64,000 bases of DNA from Ryuthela nishihirai (GCA_038380435.1 JAWZYU010000030.1:63065817-63129816); one strand, 5' to 3'. Numbered from the stretch's first letter, positions 35,938 to 46,423 are shown. The notes: a model not told the origin generated them from the letters alone. Numbers and translations: made by a program.

Positions 35938-38900
35938 GCTTTCTAAGGACCTGGATCGTGTGGGCTCACTCACTGAAATATTGAGGGTGTGCAGTTACCG
36001 TTCACAGCAAACTGGAGCGGTTGCGGTTAATGTTCACAGCACATTGGATCGTGTGAGCTCACAAAGACCTGGATCGTGTGAGCTCACAAAGACCTAGATC
36101 GTGTGGGCTCACACACGGAAATATTGAGCGTGTGCAGTTACCGTTCACAGCAAACTGGAGCGGTTGCGGTTAATGTTCACAGCACATTAGATCGTGTGAG
36201 CTCACAAAGACCTAGATCGTGTGGGCTCACTCACGGAAATATTGAGCGTGTGCAGTTACCGTTCACAGCAAACTGGAGCGGTTGCGGTTAATGTTCACAG
36301 CACATTGGATCGTGTGAGCTCACAAAGACCTAGATCGTGTGGGCTCACTCACGGAAATAATGAGCGTGTGCAGTTACCGTTCAGAGCAAATTGGAGCGGT
36401 TGCGGTTAATGTTCACAGCACATTGGATCGTGTGGGCTCACAAAGACCTAGATCGTGTGGGCTCACTCACGGAAATATTGAGCGTCTGCAGTTACAGTTC
36501 ACAGCAAACTGGAGCGTGTGCAGTAATTGCACACGCTCCAGTTTGCTGTGAACCGTAACTGGAGCGTGTACAGTTGCTGTACATCATCATCATCATCATC
36601 ATCATCCTCAAGCTGCCATGGGCTACGGTCCAACCAGACCGTGCAATTTAGTTCTCCAAGCAAGTCTATCCTGAGCTACATCTACTGCATCTGGCCACTG
36701 CACACCAATTCTAACAAGGTCCTGTTTGACATTGTCTGCCCACCGCATCCTAGGTCTCCCCTTCTTTCTGAGGCCTTTAGGCACACTGTTCATAACCCTA
36801 TTCGTCAATCTATAATTATTCATACGGGCAACATGGCCAAACCAACGGAGTCTCTCTCTGCACACTATGCTGCTTAAAGGAGGTTGCAAACTCCTTTGCC
36901 TAATCTCATCATTAGTTACAAAGTTGAACCACCTAATGCCCAAGATACTGCGTAAGCATCTGGAATCAAAAGCATCTAGTTTCCAGTTATCTTGTTTACA
37001 AAGTGTCCAAGTTTCACTACCATAACTAACCCTAGAAAGAACCAAATTATTATACAGTCTAATTTTAGTCTTTAGGCGTATACGCCTATTTCTCCACACT
37101 CTCCATAGGTTCTTAAAAGTCCCGGCAGCAATCCCTATTCGTCTGTTAATCTCATGCCGCACATCACCATTATCTGTTACATAGCTCCCAAGATAATTAA
37201 ACTGTGACACCTGCTCAAGACTGCAACCATTCAGATTAACTGAATCACAGCCTGCCTGACCAATTTTCATCACTTTAGTTTTCTCTCTGTTTATAACCAA
37301 ACCTACTCTACTACCAGTCTCATCAACAGCTCGAATGAAAGAGTTCATCTCATCAACATCATTTGCCAAAAGGGCTAAATCATCAGCATAATCTAAATCA
37401 GAAATTTTCGTATCTCCAGCCCATTTAAGGCCAAAATCTTTCCCTTGAAGTGAATTTCGCATAACATAATCAATAACCAAGCTAAAGAGAAAAGGAGACA
37501 AAATGCACTTTGTCGAACACCAGAAGTAATGCTAAACTAATTGCTACAAGCCTTACCAACTCTCACACACGACTCAGTGTTATTATAGAGAGATTTCATA
37601 ATGTTAACTAACTTGTCTGGTATACCATATGATCTCACAATCAACCACAAATTATGACGATCAACAGAGTCGAAAGCCTTTTTGAAATCAACAAAGCTAG
37701 CAACCAAAGGTTTCTGAAACTCTAAACATTTCTCAAGAATCTGCCTAAGTGAAAATATCTGATCCACACATCCCCTACCACTTCTGAATCCACATTGCTC
37801 ATCACGCAATTGACTGTCAACCAGATTCTTAATTCTATTAAGCACAATCATGGAAAGAACTTTACCTGGAACAGAGAGTAGGCTGATACCCCTATAGTTA
37901 TCACAAGAACTGCGATCACCTTTTTTGAAAATAGGAATAACAATAGCTCTATTAAAATCCTTAGGAACCATGCCTTTATCATAAAAGATATTCAGAATTT
38001 CAGTCATCCAAGTGGTAACTGAAACATTCCCAGCTCTAAGCATTTCCGTAGTAATTTCATCTACCCCTGGGGATTTATGAAGTTTAAGTTTAGAAACAGC
38101 CAAAATAACTTCAGATTGTGTTATAGGGCCAACATTAAAGCCACCAATGCATCTATCATCATTGCAAACAATGGGAGTAGAACTAACTACATTGTTTAGA
38201 ACATCACTGAAATGCTCAGCCCACCTAGCCATGACAGAATCCTCCCCTTCTATAACCTTACCTTGTTTATCCTTCAATCCTTGTATGCCTGTCCGTTTTC
38301 TACCACACAAAACATTAACTATCTGGTACAGCTCTCTGCTGTTGTGCTGTCTAACTGCTTCCTCGGCTTTGTCAGCCAAACCATCAAGCCAAAGATTCTT
38401 ATCAGCAGCTAACTGATCCTTTACAAGTTTATTAAGGTCTCTGTAATGCTTTCTATTAGGACTAGTAGGGTATTGATTAAAGACATTCCTGCAGTTCTTT
38501 CTTTCCGAAATAAGCTCAAGTGCCTTATCACTCAGATAATTTTGCCTCTTCTGCTCCTTTTTTCCTAAAAGAGTACTGTTAGTGTCCAAAAAAGCCTGTT
38601 TAAAATGATCCCATTCTTCCTCAACTTCAGTAGTAAGCAAACCATGACTGTCATAATGACTAAGTAACCTATCATGGTAAGCTTTGGCTATAACTGGATC
38701 TTTCAGAGCTTCAGTATTAAAAGTAAATTTTTTAACCCTAGCACAACACTTTTTAAGTTTAAGCTGCAACACACTTTTAACAAGGTAATGGTCAGATTGC
38801 TGTACACGCTCCAGATATTTTTCCTGAATTCTGTAATCACGTGACACGAAGGTTGCCAGATCACTAATTGGATCGTGTGAGCTCACAAAAACCTGGATCG

Positions 38901-38971
38901 TGTAGGCCCACTCACGGAAATATTGAGCGTGTGCAGTTACCGTTCACAGCAAACTGGAGCGTGTGCAGTAA
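35938..38971. mobile_element. Foldback MITE interior split by a LINE
   Basis: About five units of the 118-bp repeat (35938-36500) and GC-rich hairpins, interrupted at 36584 and resuming at 38797 with TGCTGTACACGCTCC, arm sequence and one more 118-bp fragment. Outer termini are missing on both sides. The LINE inserted in the second hairpin. Confidence 0.8.
36584..38796 (-). pseudogene. RTE-clade LINE, 5' truncated copy
   Basis: Minus-strand LINE ending in a (GAT)n tail (at 36584-36605 on +). It keeps the reverse transcriptase: FKKGDRSSCDNYRGISLL, FVDFKKAFDSVDRHN with the motif A aspartate, and LDYADDLALLA with the YADD box, then the C-terminal RLRWFGHVARM...GRPRMRW segment. The endonuclease domain is gone; the copy starts just after its SDHYLV end. 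Damage: a TAG in place of Trp near 37535 and a one-base deletion near 37508. The direct repeat TTGCTGTACA (36574-36583 and 38797-38806) is its target duplication. A very short 3' UTR and triplet tail are typical of RTE elements. Confidence 0.93.
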
Positions 38972-39467
38972 CTCTTTGAGTAAGAAACGCAGTTGGCCTT
39001 AAGCGTTAATAACGCTAAATCGCTCGAACTGTTTTCTGTGTGTCCACGCCTTCGGGTTTTGCGCCCTCTTCTTTATTCCCAGCATCCCCCAGCGCAGAAG
39101 GTTGGGCTCGTGCATCGCTGGTGTTTGCAGTCCCGTAACTCGGACTGGGCTCAGTCGAGCACGCACATGCTGCACGCTCTCGTCGGGTACCACGGACGCG
39201 AACTTGTGTTCACGCTCTTTTGCATACGGTTGCTAGGAGACCACGGACGCATCTCGTAGCTGCGAGGCGGTGCGCAGGAGAAAGGAAGAATCGATCACCA
39301 TGGGAACAGGAAGGAGCTGGGTAGGGATGAGGATGGGGAAGAGAGAGGAATTTTGTGGATTCTCTCTTCCAAAGGGGAAGGATCTTCAGAGATAATCAGC
39401 GATGGATATTTAGCTGAGGATCGCTTAATAAGGAGGCGTAGCTGAAAAACTTATTTCTCTACACGTA
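38972..39467. other. Unique CpG-rich DNA upstream of receptor exon
   Basis: Sequence between about 39000 and 39260 is unique, GC-richer than its surroundings and CpG-containing, followed by a purine-rich stretch. A + strand open frame (38993-39259) has no signal peptide or known domain. It lies about 600 bp upstream of the receptor exon and might hold regulatory sequence; that is inference only. Confidence 0.3.
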
Positions 39468-39593
39468 CAGTAGCTCAAAAAAATATCCGAACACCATGGT
39501 TGATTACAGAATTCAGAAAAAATATCTGGCAACGATTTTTTTTCTGAATTCTGTAATTAACCATAGTGTTCGGATAATTTTTTTGAGCGACTG
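39468..39593. mobile_element. Smallest foldback MITE
   Basis: 126 bp with TA on both sides (39466-39467 and 39594-39595). The two outer arms meet directly after AACGATTTTTTTT; the inner CTTCGTGTCACGTG centre has been lost. Confidence 0.9.
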
Positions 39594-39642
39594 TACCTGC
39601 GGAATTACAGGGGTCCCAAAATCTCTTTCGATACATCATGCC

Positions 39643-39708
39643 TTACTTGGGTCTCGAACCCAGGTCCCTAGTATCAGTAGTCAAGCGCTCTAAGAGATGG
39701 TTTATTAG
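39643..39708 (-). other. tRNA-like remnant
   Basis: On the minus strand TTAGAGCGCTTGACTACTGA is followed by GGTTCGAGACCC, resembling the D-arm to T-arm of a tRNA with a B box. The anticodon stem is poorly paired and no acceptor stem closes, so a decayed tRNA-derived repeat is more likely than a gene. It differs from the main SINE head. Confidence 0.35.
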
Positions 39709-39813
39709 ATGGTACGATCATTTTCCTTTCTTTATTTTGTAACCTGAGCTGCAAAAACTCAAAATTTCCGTGATGAATAGACTCTGACTGTTTCTTCTTT
39801 TTCTCTCCAACAG

Positions 39814-39953
39814 GAGGTCAAGCCAATCCGGATGCGAAGAGGCTTTACGATGATCTCATTTCCCGCTACAACAAACTCGTGCGACCCGTCATCAACGTCA
39901 CCGATGCTCTCACCGTTTTCATCAAGCTCAGGTTGTCTCAACTCATCGAAGTG
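39814..39953 (+). CDS. nAChRalpha: Nicotinic acetylcholine receptor alpha-type subunit, exon 2
   Basis: Exon of 140 bp with a pyrimidine tract and CAG acceptor (39811-39813) and a GTGAGA donor (39954). After two bases of a split codon it reads [14 protein letters not shown], then YNKLVRPV and [20 protein letters not shown] is the N-terminal helix of mature arthropod alpha subunits, and LRLSQLI is the start of the beta-sandwich. The product is a subunit of a pentameric acetylcholine-gated cation channel at neuronal membranes. It enters in phase 1 and leaves in phase 0, matching the next exon. Signal-peptide exon, loop C cysteines and membrane segments are outside the recognised sequence, so the exact subunit number cannot be given. 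The last 27 bases are the first unit of a minisatellite that continues into the intron. Confidence 0.92.
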
Positions 39954-40860
39954 GTGAGACACAATTTCACTTCTTTCTTCTTAACTCAGGTTGTCTCATC
40001 TCATCGAAGTGATGAGACACGATTTCACTTCTTTCTTCTTAGCTCAGGTTGTCTCAACTCATCGAAGTGGTGAGACACAATTTCATTTCCTTCTTCTTAG
40101 CTCAGGTTGTCTCAACTCATCGAAGTGGTGAGACACAATTTCACTTCTTTCTTCTTAACTCAGGTTGTCTCATCTCATCGAAGTGATGAGACACGATTTC
40201 ACTTCTTTCTTCTTAGCTCAGGTTGTCTCAACTCATCGAAGTGGTGAGACACAATTTCATTTCTTTCTTCTTAACTCAGGTTGTCTCATCTCATCGAAGT
40301 GATGAGACACGATTTCACTTCTTTCTTCTTAGCTCAGGTTGTCTCAACTCATCGAAGTGGTGAGACACAATTTCATTTCTTTCTTCTTAACTCAGGTTGT
40401 CTCATCTCATCGAAGTGATGAGACACGATTTCACTTCTTTCTTCTTAGCTCAGGTTGTCTCAACTCATCGAAGTGGTGAGACACAATTTCATTTCTTTCT
40501 TCTTAACTCAGGTTGTCTCATCTCATCGAAGTGATGAGACACGATTTCACTTCTTTCTTCTTAGCTCAGGTTGTCTCAACTCATTGAAGTGGTGAGACAC
40601 AACTTCATTTCTTTCTTCTTAGCTCAGGTTGTCTCAACTCATCGAAGTGGTGAGACACGATTTCACTTCTTTCTTCTTAACTCAGGTTGTCTCATCTCAT
40701 CGAAGTGATGAGACACGATTTCACTTCTTTCTTTTTAGCTCAGGTTGTCTCATGTCATCGAAGTGGTGAGACACGATTTCACTTCTTTCTTCTTAGCTCA
40801 GGTTGTCTCAACTCATCGAAGTGGTGAGACACAATTTCAATTCTTTCTTCTTAGCTCAGA
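39927..40860 (+). repeat. 58-bp minisatellite spanning an exon-intron boundary
   Basis: Sixteen full units at exactly 58-bp spacing (39927, 39985 ... 40797) plus the start of a seventeenth. Each unit is 27 bp derived from the end of receptor exon 2 and 31 bp of intron. Type A units (39927, 40043, 40101, 40217, 40333, 40449, 40565, 40623, 40739, 40797) have GTG|GTGAGA; type B units (39985, 40159, 40275, 40391, 40507, 40681) have GTGATGAGA. Every type A unit after the first is preceded by a pyrimidine tract ending TTAG, and every type B unit by TTAA. Mutations elsewhere are few. Confidence 0.97.
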
Positions 40861-41333
40861 ATTTTTGCTAACAAAGAGGACGTCGACACGGATTTTCTGA
40901 CCTCTGACCTCGTTACTGATCTGACATATCGTAAAGCACAGATGCAGAATTGCCTACAGCGAAACTATCTTTCAGTTTTTCGCATTATAGAATATTAAAA
41001 AAATGATAAATTTTAATTTGGTCATAAATAATTATAAATGTTATTTGAAACGAAAATTACTTGAAATAATATAAATAAAGGGAAAATTCTTGAGTAAGCA
41101 TTATTATAAGTTATGGGTGAAACATAATATGCTTGCTGTGGACCTGTACTTTTTAGGGGGGGGCGCAATAAAAGGAAAAAACAACAACTTTCGCTTTGTT
41201 TATTATGTTTAAGTACAAAATAATAAGAAAAAATTTAAATATTAAATTTATTTTAATGTCAAAACTGAAATTGGCTTTATAAATCGGTATGCGAAATATG
41301 AACTGTTGAACATTCGACTTCAATGACGTTGTA
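40861..41333. other. Intron DNA, nothing recognised
   Basis: AT-rich intron sequence between the 58-bp array and the next MITE; a G run occurs at 41156-41163. Confidence 0.45.
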
Positions 41334-41466
41334 CAGTCGCTCAAAAAATATCTGGCAACCTTCGTGTCACGTGATCACTAATTTATAAAAAAATCAAATC
41401 GTTGCCAGATATTTTTTCTAAATTCTGTAATGAACCATAGTTTTCAGATATTTTTTTGAGCGACTG
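41334..41466. mobile_element. Foldback MITE with internal deletions
   Basis: 133 bp with TA flanks (41332-41333 and 41467-41468). The left arm has lost the section between the terminus and ATATCTGGCAACC. It abuts the 3' end of LINE copy 3. Confidence 0.88.
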
Positions 41467-41530
41467 TACCTCAAGCAGCCATGTGCTATGGAGGTCCAAC
41501 CAGATTGTGTAATTTAGCCCTCCAAACATG

Positions 41531-41717
41531 TCTGCCCTGAGCTACATCTGCTGCATTTGGCCACTGCAGGCCAATTGTACCAAGGTCCTGTTTGACATTG
41601 TCTGCCCTGAGCTACATCTGCTGCATTTGGCCACTGCAGGCCAATTGTACCAAGGTCCTGTTTGACATTGTCTGCCCTGAGCTACATCTGCTGCATTTGG
41701 CCACTGCAGGCCAATTA
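41531..41717. repeat. 70-bp tandem triplication inside LINE
   Basis: TCTGCCCTGAGCTACATCTG starts at 41531, 41601 and 41671, giving two complete 70-bp units and a partial third. Units are almost identical, so the duplication is recent compared with the LINE itself. Confidence 0.95.
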
Positions 41718-41735
41718 TGTATGCCACACCAGAGA

Positions 41736-42738
41736 ATCTGCATTTCTCAGGTTCGAGTCCCAGCTGGGCCAGCGTTGATACTTATCTCCGCTAACACCGG
41801 TTCTGCCCTCGATAATGAAGAGGACACCGATGGGCTTGGAAAGGCCGCTGCCCGTCGGATTGAACATTAAGCAGTGGCCTCAGGTGCACGGGATCCATAA
41901 CGTAGGGACGTTAAAGAACATGTTGGACGGCCTTGACGAGAGGCTACCATTTGTCCCCCAATAGTTGTACAGTCGCTCAAAAAAGTATCCGTACACACTA
42001 TGGTTGATTGCAAACTTCAGAAAAAATATCTGGCAACGATTTTCTTTTAGAAATTAGTGATCTGTCAAGTGACACGAAGGTTGCCAGATCACTAATTTCT
42101 AAAAAAATCGTTCCAGATATTTTTTCTGAATTCTGTAATCAACCATAGTGTTCGGATACTTTTTTAATATATATAATGCGTATGAATATATAATGCTATG
42201 AATATGGAGCGTCTGCAGTTACCGTTCACAGCAAACTGGAGCGGTTGCGGTTAATGTTCACAGCACATTGGATCGTGTGAGCTCACAAAGACCTAGATCG
42301 TGTGGGCTCACTCACGGAAATATTGAGCGTGTGCAGTTACCGTTCACAGCTAGAGCGTTGTAGTTACACACACTAGTAGTTCACAGCTAGAGCGTGTGTA
42401 GTTACCGTTCACAACTAGAGCATGTGCAGTAACTGCACACGCTCCAGTTTGCTGTGAACGGTAACTGGAGCGTGTACAGTTGCTGTACACGCTCCAGATA
42501 TTTTTCCTGAATTCTGTAATCACGTGACACGAAGGTTCAAGATCACTAATTTCTATAAAAAATCGTTGCCAGATATTTTTTTCTCAATTCTGTAATCAAC
42601 CATAGTGTTTGTATACTTTTTTGAGCGACTGTACATTGGATCCCCTTTCCCAATGTTCTCTGAGCACGTGGAGTCCTTATGACTTGGCCATTTAGCCCAT
42701 TGTGTGCAAAATCGACCCTCACTAGTAAAATAACCCTT
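41736..42738 (+). mobile_element. Diverged SINE split by a MITE
   Basis: Part 1 (about 41736-41969) has B box GGTTCGAGTCCC and the body with many substitutions; part 2 (42632-42738) has the tail as far as AAAATAACCC. The foldback MITE at 41970-42631 interrupts it at a TA that is duplicated. The head before the B box is degraded. Confidence 0.82.
41970..42631. mobile_element. Foldback MITE with one 118-bp unit
   Basis: Flanked by TA (41968-41969 and 42632-42633). Palindrome, about 1.2 units of the 118-bp repeat, a locally repeated CTAGAGCGT segment (42350-42420), two GC hairpins and the final arm. Confidence 0.9.
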
Positions 42739-43250
42739 CTCTCTGCAGAATATGCTGCTCAAAGGAGGTTGCCGACTCCTTTGCCTAACCTCATCATTAC
42801 CTACAAGGTTGAACCACCAAATACCCAAGATATTGCGTAAGCATCTGGAATCAAAGACCTGTTTACAAAGTATCCATGTTTCGCTACCATAGGTAGGCTT
42901 AGAAAGAACCAAACTATTATACATGTTAATTTTAGTTTTAGGTGTATACGCCTATTTCTTCACACTCTCCATAGATTCTTAAAAGTCCCGTCAGCAGTGC
43001 CTATTCGTGTGCTAATTTCATGCCGCATTATCCCAAGATAATTCAACTGAGACACTTGCTCAAGACTGACACCATTCAGATTAACTGACCAATTTTCATC
43101 ACAAATTCAGTTTTTTCTGTTTATAACCAAACCTACTCTACTACCAGTCTCATCAACAGCTCGAATGAAAGAGTTCATTGCCAAAAGGGCCTCTTTTGCT
43201 CAACATCATTTGCGAAAAAGGACCAAATCATCATCATCATCATCATAACC

Positions 43251-43460
43251 GAAATCGAAGTCTTCTGTGCTATTTTGAGTCAGACAAAGTCCGGATTTGT
43301 TGCAACTGTTGATTTCTGGAAAACGTTTTTTAACAGAATTCGTGGCAGTCTAAAATCTGCAGACGCAAACAAACATTCGAAAGCGTTGTTTATCTCAATA
43401 TTTTGGTTTCCTGCTTATGAATTATTTATCCTTTTCCCAAAATGACATTCCACGAATTGC
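43251..43460. other. Intron DNA, nothing recognised
   Basis: Short unique stretch between LINE copy 3 and a SINE array. Confidence 0.4.
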
Positions 43461-44900
43461 TTCGGTAGCGCGCAAGCTCGTAATCTGTAGTTCCCAGGTT
43501 CGAGTCCCAGCTGGGTGAGCGTTGAGATTTATCTCCGCAAAATTCCCCGCCCAGCCCACGGTCAGTATGGGACACCGATGGGCTTGAAAAAACCGCCGTC
43601 CGTCGGGTGGGACGTTAAACCGTGGCCCCGTGTGTGGGAGAGCCATACCCTGTGCACGTTAAAGAACACGCTGTATGGCCTTGACGGGAGGCTACCATCT
43701 GTCTCCCAACAGCTGTTCCAGTGGGTCCCCTCCCCCAACCTTCTCTGAGCCTTCGAGGTCCATGTGACGTGGCCATTTAGACCATGGTGTGCAAAAAAGT
43801 GCCCCTCACAGGTAAAACAACCCAACGTTAAAGAACACGCTGGATGGCCTTGACGGGAGGCTACCATCTGTCTCCCAACAGCTGTTCCTGTGATTCCCCT
43901 CTCCAACCTTCTCTGAGCCTTCGGGGTCCTTGTGACCTGGCCATTTAGCCCATGGTGTGCAAAAAAGTGTCGCTCAGAGGTAAAACAACCCAACGTTAAA
44001 GAACACACTGGATGGCCTTGACGGAAGGCTACCATCTGTCTCCAAACAGCTGTTCCAGTGGGTCCCCTCCCCCAACCTTCTCTGAGTTGTTGTTGGTTGT
44101 TTTACCTCTGAGCGGCACTTTTTGCACACCATGGGCTAAATAGCCAGGTCACATGGACCCCGAAGGCTCAGAGAAGGTTGGGGGAGGGGACCCACTGGAA
44201 CAGCTGTTGGGAGACAGATGGTAGCCTCCCGTCAAGGCCATCCAGCGTGTTCTTTTACGTGCACAGGGTATGGCTCTCCCGCACACGGGGCCACGGCTTA
44301 ACGTCCCATCCGACGGACGGCGGCCTTTCCAAGCCCATCGGTGTCCCCTACTGACCGTGGGCAGGGCGGGGAATTTTGCGGAGATAAATCTCAACGCTGA
44401 CCCAGCTGGGACTCGAACCTGGGAACTACAGATAACGAGCCTGGCGCGCTACCGACTGAGCCACCCCCACCCACCCCCCTTCTCTGAGCCTTCGGGGTCC
44501 ATGTGACCTGGCCATTTAGCCCATGGTGTGCAAAAAAGTGCCGCTCAGAGGTAAAACAACCCAACGTTAAAGAACACACTGGATGGCCTTGACGGGAGGC
44601 TACCATCTGTCTCCCAACAGTCATTCCAGTAGGTCCCCTCCCCCAACCTTCTCTGAGCCTTCGGGATCCATGTGACCTGGCCATTTAGCCCATGGTGTGC
44701 AAAAAAGTGCCGCTCAGAGGTAAAACAACCCAACGTTAAAGAACACGCTGGATGGCCTTGACGGGAGGCTACCATCTGTCTCCCAACAGCTGTTCCAGTG
44801 GGTCCCCTCCCCCAACCTTCTCTGAGCCTTCGGGGTCCATGTGACCTGGCCATTTAGCCCATGGTGTGCAAAAAAGTGCCGCTCAGAGGTTAAACAACCC
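43461..44900 (+). mobile_element. SINE with tandem tails, split by another SINE
   Basis: Head truncated at TTCGGTAGCGCGCAAGCTCG, body, then tail units starting near 43657, 43827, 43997, 44567 and 44736. A minus-strand SINE (44087-44478) lies within the third unit. After removing it, the tail spacing returns to about 169 bp. Confidence 0.88.
44087..44478 (-). mobile_element. SINE inserted in a SINE tail array
   Basis: Complete minus-strand SINE (head near 44410-44478, tail at 44087) with 10-bp target duplication CTTCTCTGAG (44077-44086 and 44479-44488). The array therefore existed before this insertion. Confidence 0.92.
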
Positions 44901-45487
44901 AGTGCATTGCACGCGTTCATATCCCCCATCCATCGCTCCCTGAAAAGAATATTTTTCTCTCTATCTTTGAGATTTATCATCTTCTTCCTTTTTTTTCTAT
45001 TCTAACAAGGTTGAGGATCGAGATTTTTCGAAACCACATTCTCTCTGCAGTCTTATCAGAGACACCTTTCATTTCTGCTGACAGGAGGAGCCCCCCTGGA
45101 CACAATCCGTAACGGCCTTAGTAAATGCGGGCCCATACGTTCAAAAGCAAACAACAATTAAGCAAAAACTAAACTGCTAAAAAGTTAACACTGCACACAA
45201 TGTTGCTAACTCTAAAATCTGCAGTTCTCACAAAACAGGACAACAATTTCCTCTTTGGAATGAGATTTTCCTCCTTTCGCCGAGGTTATGACCCTAGTGC
45301 AGCGCCCGGTTTGGCCCAATCGCTTCAATCAGCTTAAGGCCGGCCCTGCACACAATTGCGTTGCTTAATGGCGAAACTGTTGAAAGATTAATTGAAGACC
45401 CGAATCTAAGAGAGAGAAAAAAAGTGGAGGGAAACACCAAGACATGGATTTCCATCGCAATATAACATTTTTACCTCTATTTCAATA
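44901..45487. other. Intron DNA, no gene recognised
   Basis: Unique sequence between two SINE loci; no exon or RNA supported. Confidence 0.4.
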
Positions 45488-46141
45488 GGGGCTGGGGTGG
45501 CTCAGTCGGTAGCGCGCCAGGCTCGTAATCTGCAGTTCCCAGGTTCGAGTCCCAGCTGGGTTAGCGTTGAGACTTATCTCCGCAAAACTCACCACCCTGC
45601 CCACGGTCAGTAGGGGACACCAATGGCCTTGGAAAGGCTACCGTCCGTCGGATGGGACGTTAAGCCGTGGCCCCGTGAGCGGGAGAGCCATACCCTGTAC
45701 ACGTTAAAGAACACACTGGACGGCCTTGACGGGAGACTACCATCTGTCTCCCAACAGCTGTTCCAGTGGGTCTGTTCTCTGAGCCTTCGGGGTCCTTGTG
45801 ACCTGGTGTGTAAAAAAGTGCCGCTCAGAGGTAAAACAAAACTTGTTGAGAAATAAGTCATAAATGCAGAATTTAAAGAACACACTGGATGGCCTTGACG
45901 GGAGACTACCATCTGTCTCCCAACAGCTGTTCCAGTGGGTCTGTTCTCTGAGCCTTCGGGGTCCTTGTGACCTGGTGTGCAAAAAAGTGCCGCTCAGAGG
46001 TAAAACAAAACTTGTTGAGAAATAAGTCATAAATGCAGAATTTAAAGAACACACTGGATGGCCTTGACGGGAGACTACCATCTGTCTCCCAACAGCTGTT
46101 CCAGTGGGTCTGTTCTCTGAGCCATCGGGGTCCTTGTGACC
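45488..46141 (+). mobile_element. SINE with tail-plus-flank triplication
   Basis: Head and body are normal. The shortened tail (no CCCCTCCCCCAACC) is followed by 35 bp of non-SINE DNA (AACTTGTTGAGAAATAAG...), and tail plus flank then repeat at 169-bp spacing (45871 and 46040). The third unit is cut short. Here the duplicated unit includes host flank, unlike the other arrays. Confidence 0.88.
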
Positions 46142-46378
46142 CCATAAATGCAGAATTTTAATAATTTTTTATCCATTATTCTTGCTAGCATTCTCAAAGG
46201 GGGTGTCGGCAGGAAGAAAATATGAAAATAGTATGTGATTTCATTCAGATTTCAGGGAGGGGGAGGGGATTACCTCGTTAGTTCAGCCCCTTATCAAAAA
46301 CTGTATTACTTACTCTGTTAGATATAAGTTGTAGTAACTGCTCATTTTATTTTTTAAATATTTATTTTCTACTTCCAG

Positions 46379-46423
46379 AACCTGAAGAACCAAATCATGA
46401 CGACCAATCTTTGGGTGGAACAG
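46379..46423 (+). CDS. nAChRalpha: Nicotinic acetylcholine receptor alpha-type subunit, exon 3
   Basis: A 45-bp exon with a TTCCAG acceptor (46373-46378) and GTGAGT donor (46424). It reads NLKNQIMTTNLWVEQ in phase 0 at both ends and follows directly on LRLSQLIEV from exon 2, as in insect alpha subunits. The tryptophan in NLWVEQ belongs to loop D, the complementary face of the acetylcholine-binding site. The 45-bp size is the usual one for this exon. The next exon (expected to start with a WYDYKL-like motif) was not found in the remaining 17.5 kb, so the following intron probably leaves the window. Confidence 0.93.

Larger units (their letters stand above)
41469..43250 (-). pseudogene. RTE-clade LINE, old interrupted copy
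   Basis: Two minus-strand pieces, 41469-41735 (C-terminal end of the ORF) and 42739-43250 (segment between YADD and the C terminus), are separated by a SINE which itself contains a MITE. About 140 bp of LINE present in the other copies is missing at the SINE site. Many indels and substitutions against the copies at 36.6 and 60 kb show it is the oldest copy. The YADD-encoding codons have become a (GAT)n run (43227-43247). Confidence 0.85.

Noticed and set aside
37537..38886. Host gene of 449 codons
   Set aside because: It is the reverse transcriptase half of an RTE LINE, and its first residues are translated from MITE sequence.
38993..39259. First exon of the receptor gene
   Set aside because: The frame has no N-terminal signal peptide and no donor leaving the phase needed for exon 2.
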